From positions 16,870,510-16,934,509 of the forward strand of contig NC_067200.1 in assembly GCF_000699445.3 (NCBI RefSeq): a stretch of 64,000 bases of DNA. The letters run 5' to 3'. Position numbers and translations under genes: made by a program. Of the stretch, positions 63,634 through 64,000 are shown one piece after another. The DNA comes from Schistosoma haematobium. Taxonomy: Eukaryota; Platyhelminthes; Trematoda; Strigeidida; Schistosomatidae. The notes below the pieces were generated by a model. It saw only the letters and a program-made list of their open reading frames with translations, had not been told where the DNA came from and did no database searches. The first letter of the stretch is position 1, and each line of letters begins with the position of its first letter.

Positions 63634-64000
63634 GGGAAACGAAAAGGTACAATCAGAAGAAATCTTTCAGTTAAGGAAGATACAACCACTTTTTATGAAG
63701 AAAGTAAAAGAAGAATATCTGATAACGTCTCTAGCCATTGTGTTGCACCATCTCTCGGACCCCAGCCAGGGAGTCGTGAAGGACCAACATAAGCACACCC
63801 TTTGCAGATTTCCCTCATACCACGACACCATGTCATACACTGACCACCTCTCCGCTTTTTCCAACCAGTCCCAGAGTCGGCAACTAATGCACAACGAGGA
63901 ATTCTCTGGGACGACATTCGTAGAACATGTCCAAGCCATCGAAGTCGGTGTTTCAAGATGGTAACACCAATCGAATTATCGCCTCTGCACCCGAACACAC
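63395..64000 (-). mobile_element. RTE-like retrotransposon 3' end, truncated by window edge
   Basis: Minus-strand element running in from the right edge. The open frame 63998-63693 carries RLRWLGHVLRMSSQRIPR, GTGWKKRRGGQCMTW and RLPGWGPRDGATQWLETLSD, the conserved C-terminus of the same family as 5231-7288. An (ATT)n array (63632-63572) and the tail motif with TTTATTTG follow at the left. The frame is better preserved than in the first copy, so it is younger. Confidence 0.8.
63572..63632. repeat. (AAT)n microsatellite
   Basis: About 20 uninterrupted AAT units inside the 3' region of the RTE-like element. Leu- or Ile-only frames across it are artefacts. Confidence 0.95.

Noticed and set aside
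63404..63689. Leu- and Ile-rich minus-strand frames
   Set aside because: Two frames across the same (ATT)n array in the RTE-like 3' region.

Overview
The window is nuclear DNA of a flatworm, most likely a schistosome. It is AT-rich and has short exons separated by repeat-filled introns. It is crowded with decayed RTE-like and CR1-like non-LTR retrotransposons, and it carries tRNA-derived retroposons ending in a hammerhead-ribozyme fold, as is known for the Schistosoma Sm-alpha family. No bacterial gene, tRNA gene, rRNA or CRISPR array was seen.

Layout. Positions 1-16003 look like a transposon graveyard with no host gene I can recognise. An RTE-like element on the plus strand (about 1390-7288) is broken by a second RTE-like element on the minus strand (about 2645-4925), by a hammerhead SINE, by a 164-bp MITE-like insert and by an LTR-like insert. 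Further RT fragments and SINEs follow. Positions 16004-54063 are a tandem segmental duplication: two complete units of about 16.54 kb (16004-32537 and 32538-49080) plus a partial third (49081-54063). Each full unit holds, in order, the last coding exon of a Src-family tyrosine kinase (minus strand), a complete three-exon SLC10-type (sodium/bile-acid cotransporter family) gene on the plus strand, and a second, truncated 637-bp copy of the kinase exon. Positions 54064-64000 carry the upstream kinase exons on the minus strand (end of SH3, SH2, linker, kinase N-lobe). The 5' end of that gene lies beyond the right edge.

How the parts fit together. Only the third copy of the kinase exon directly adjoins the rest of the kinase gene, and it carries a one-base frameshift that removes the C-terminal tail. 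Two intact copies and two truncated copies lie further downstream on the same strand with the same splice acceptor, so they could serve as alternative 3' exons. The two SLC10 genes are nearly identical. One has an intact frame; the other has lost 2 nt in a T-run. Most differences between units are homopolymer lengths, so recent duplication, uncollapsed haplotypes and long-read errors all have to be considered.

The most interesting items are the serial kinase 3' exons, the hammerhead copies with a compensatory stem I change, the 164-bp MITE-like family, and an LTR-like repeat at the breakpoints of the tandem array.
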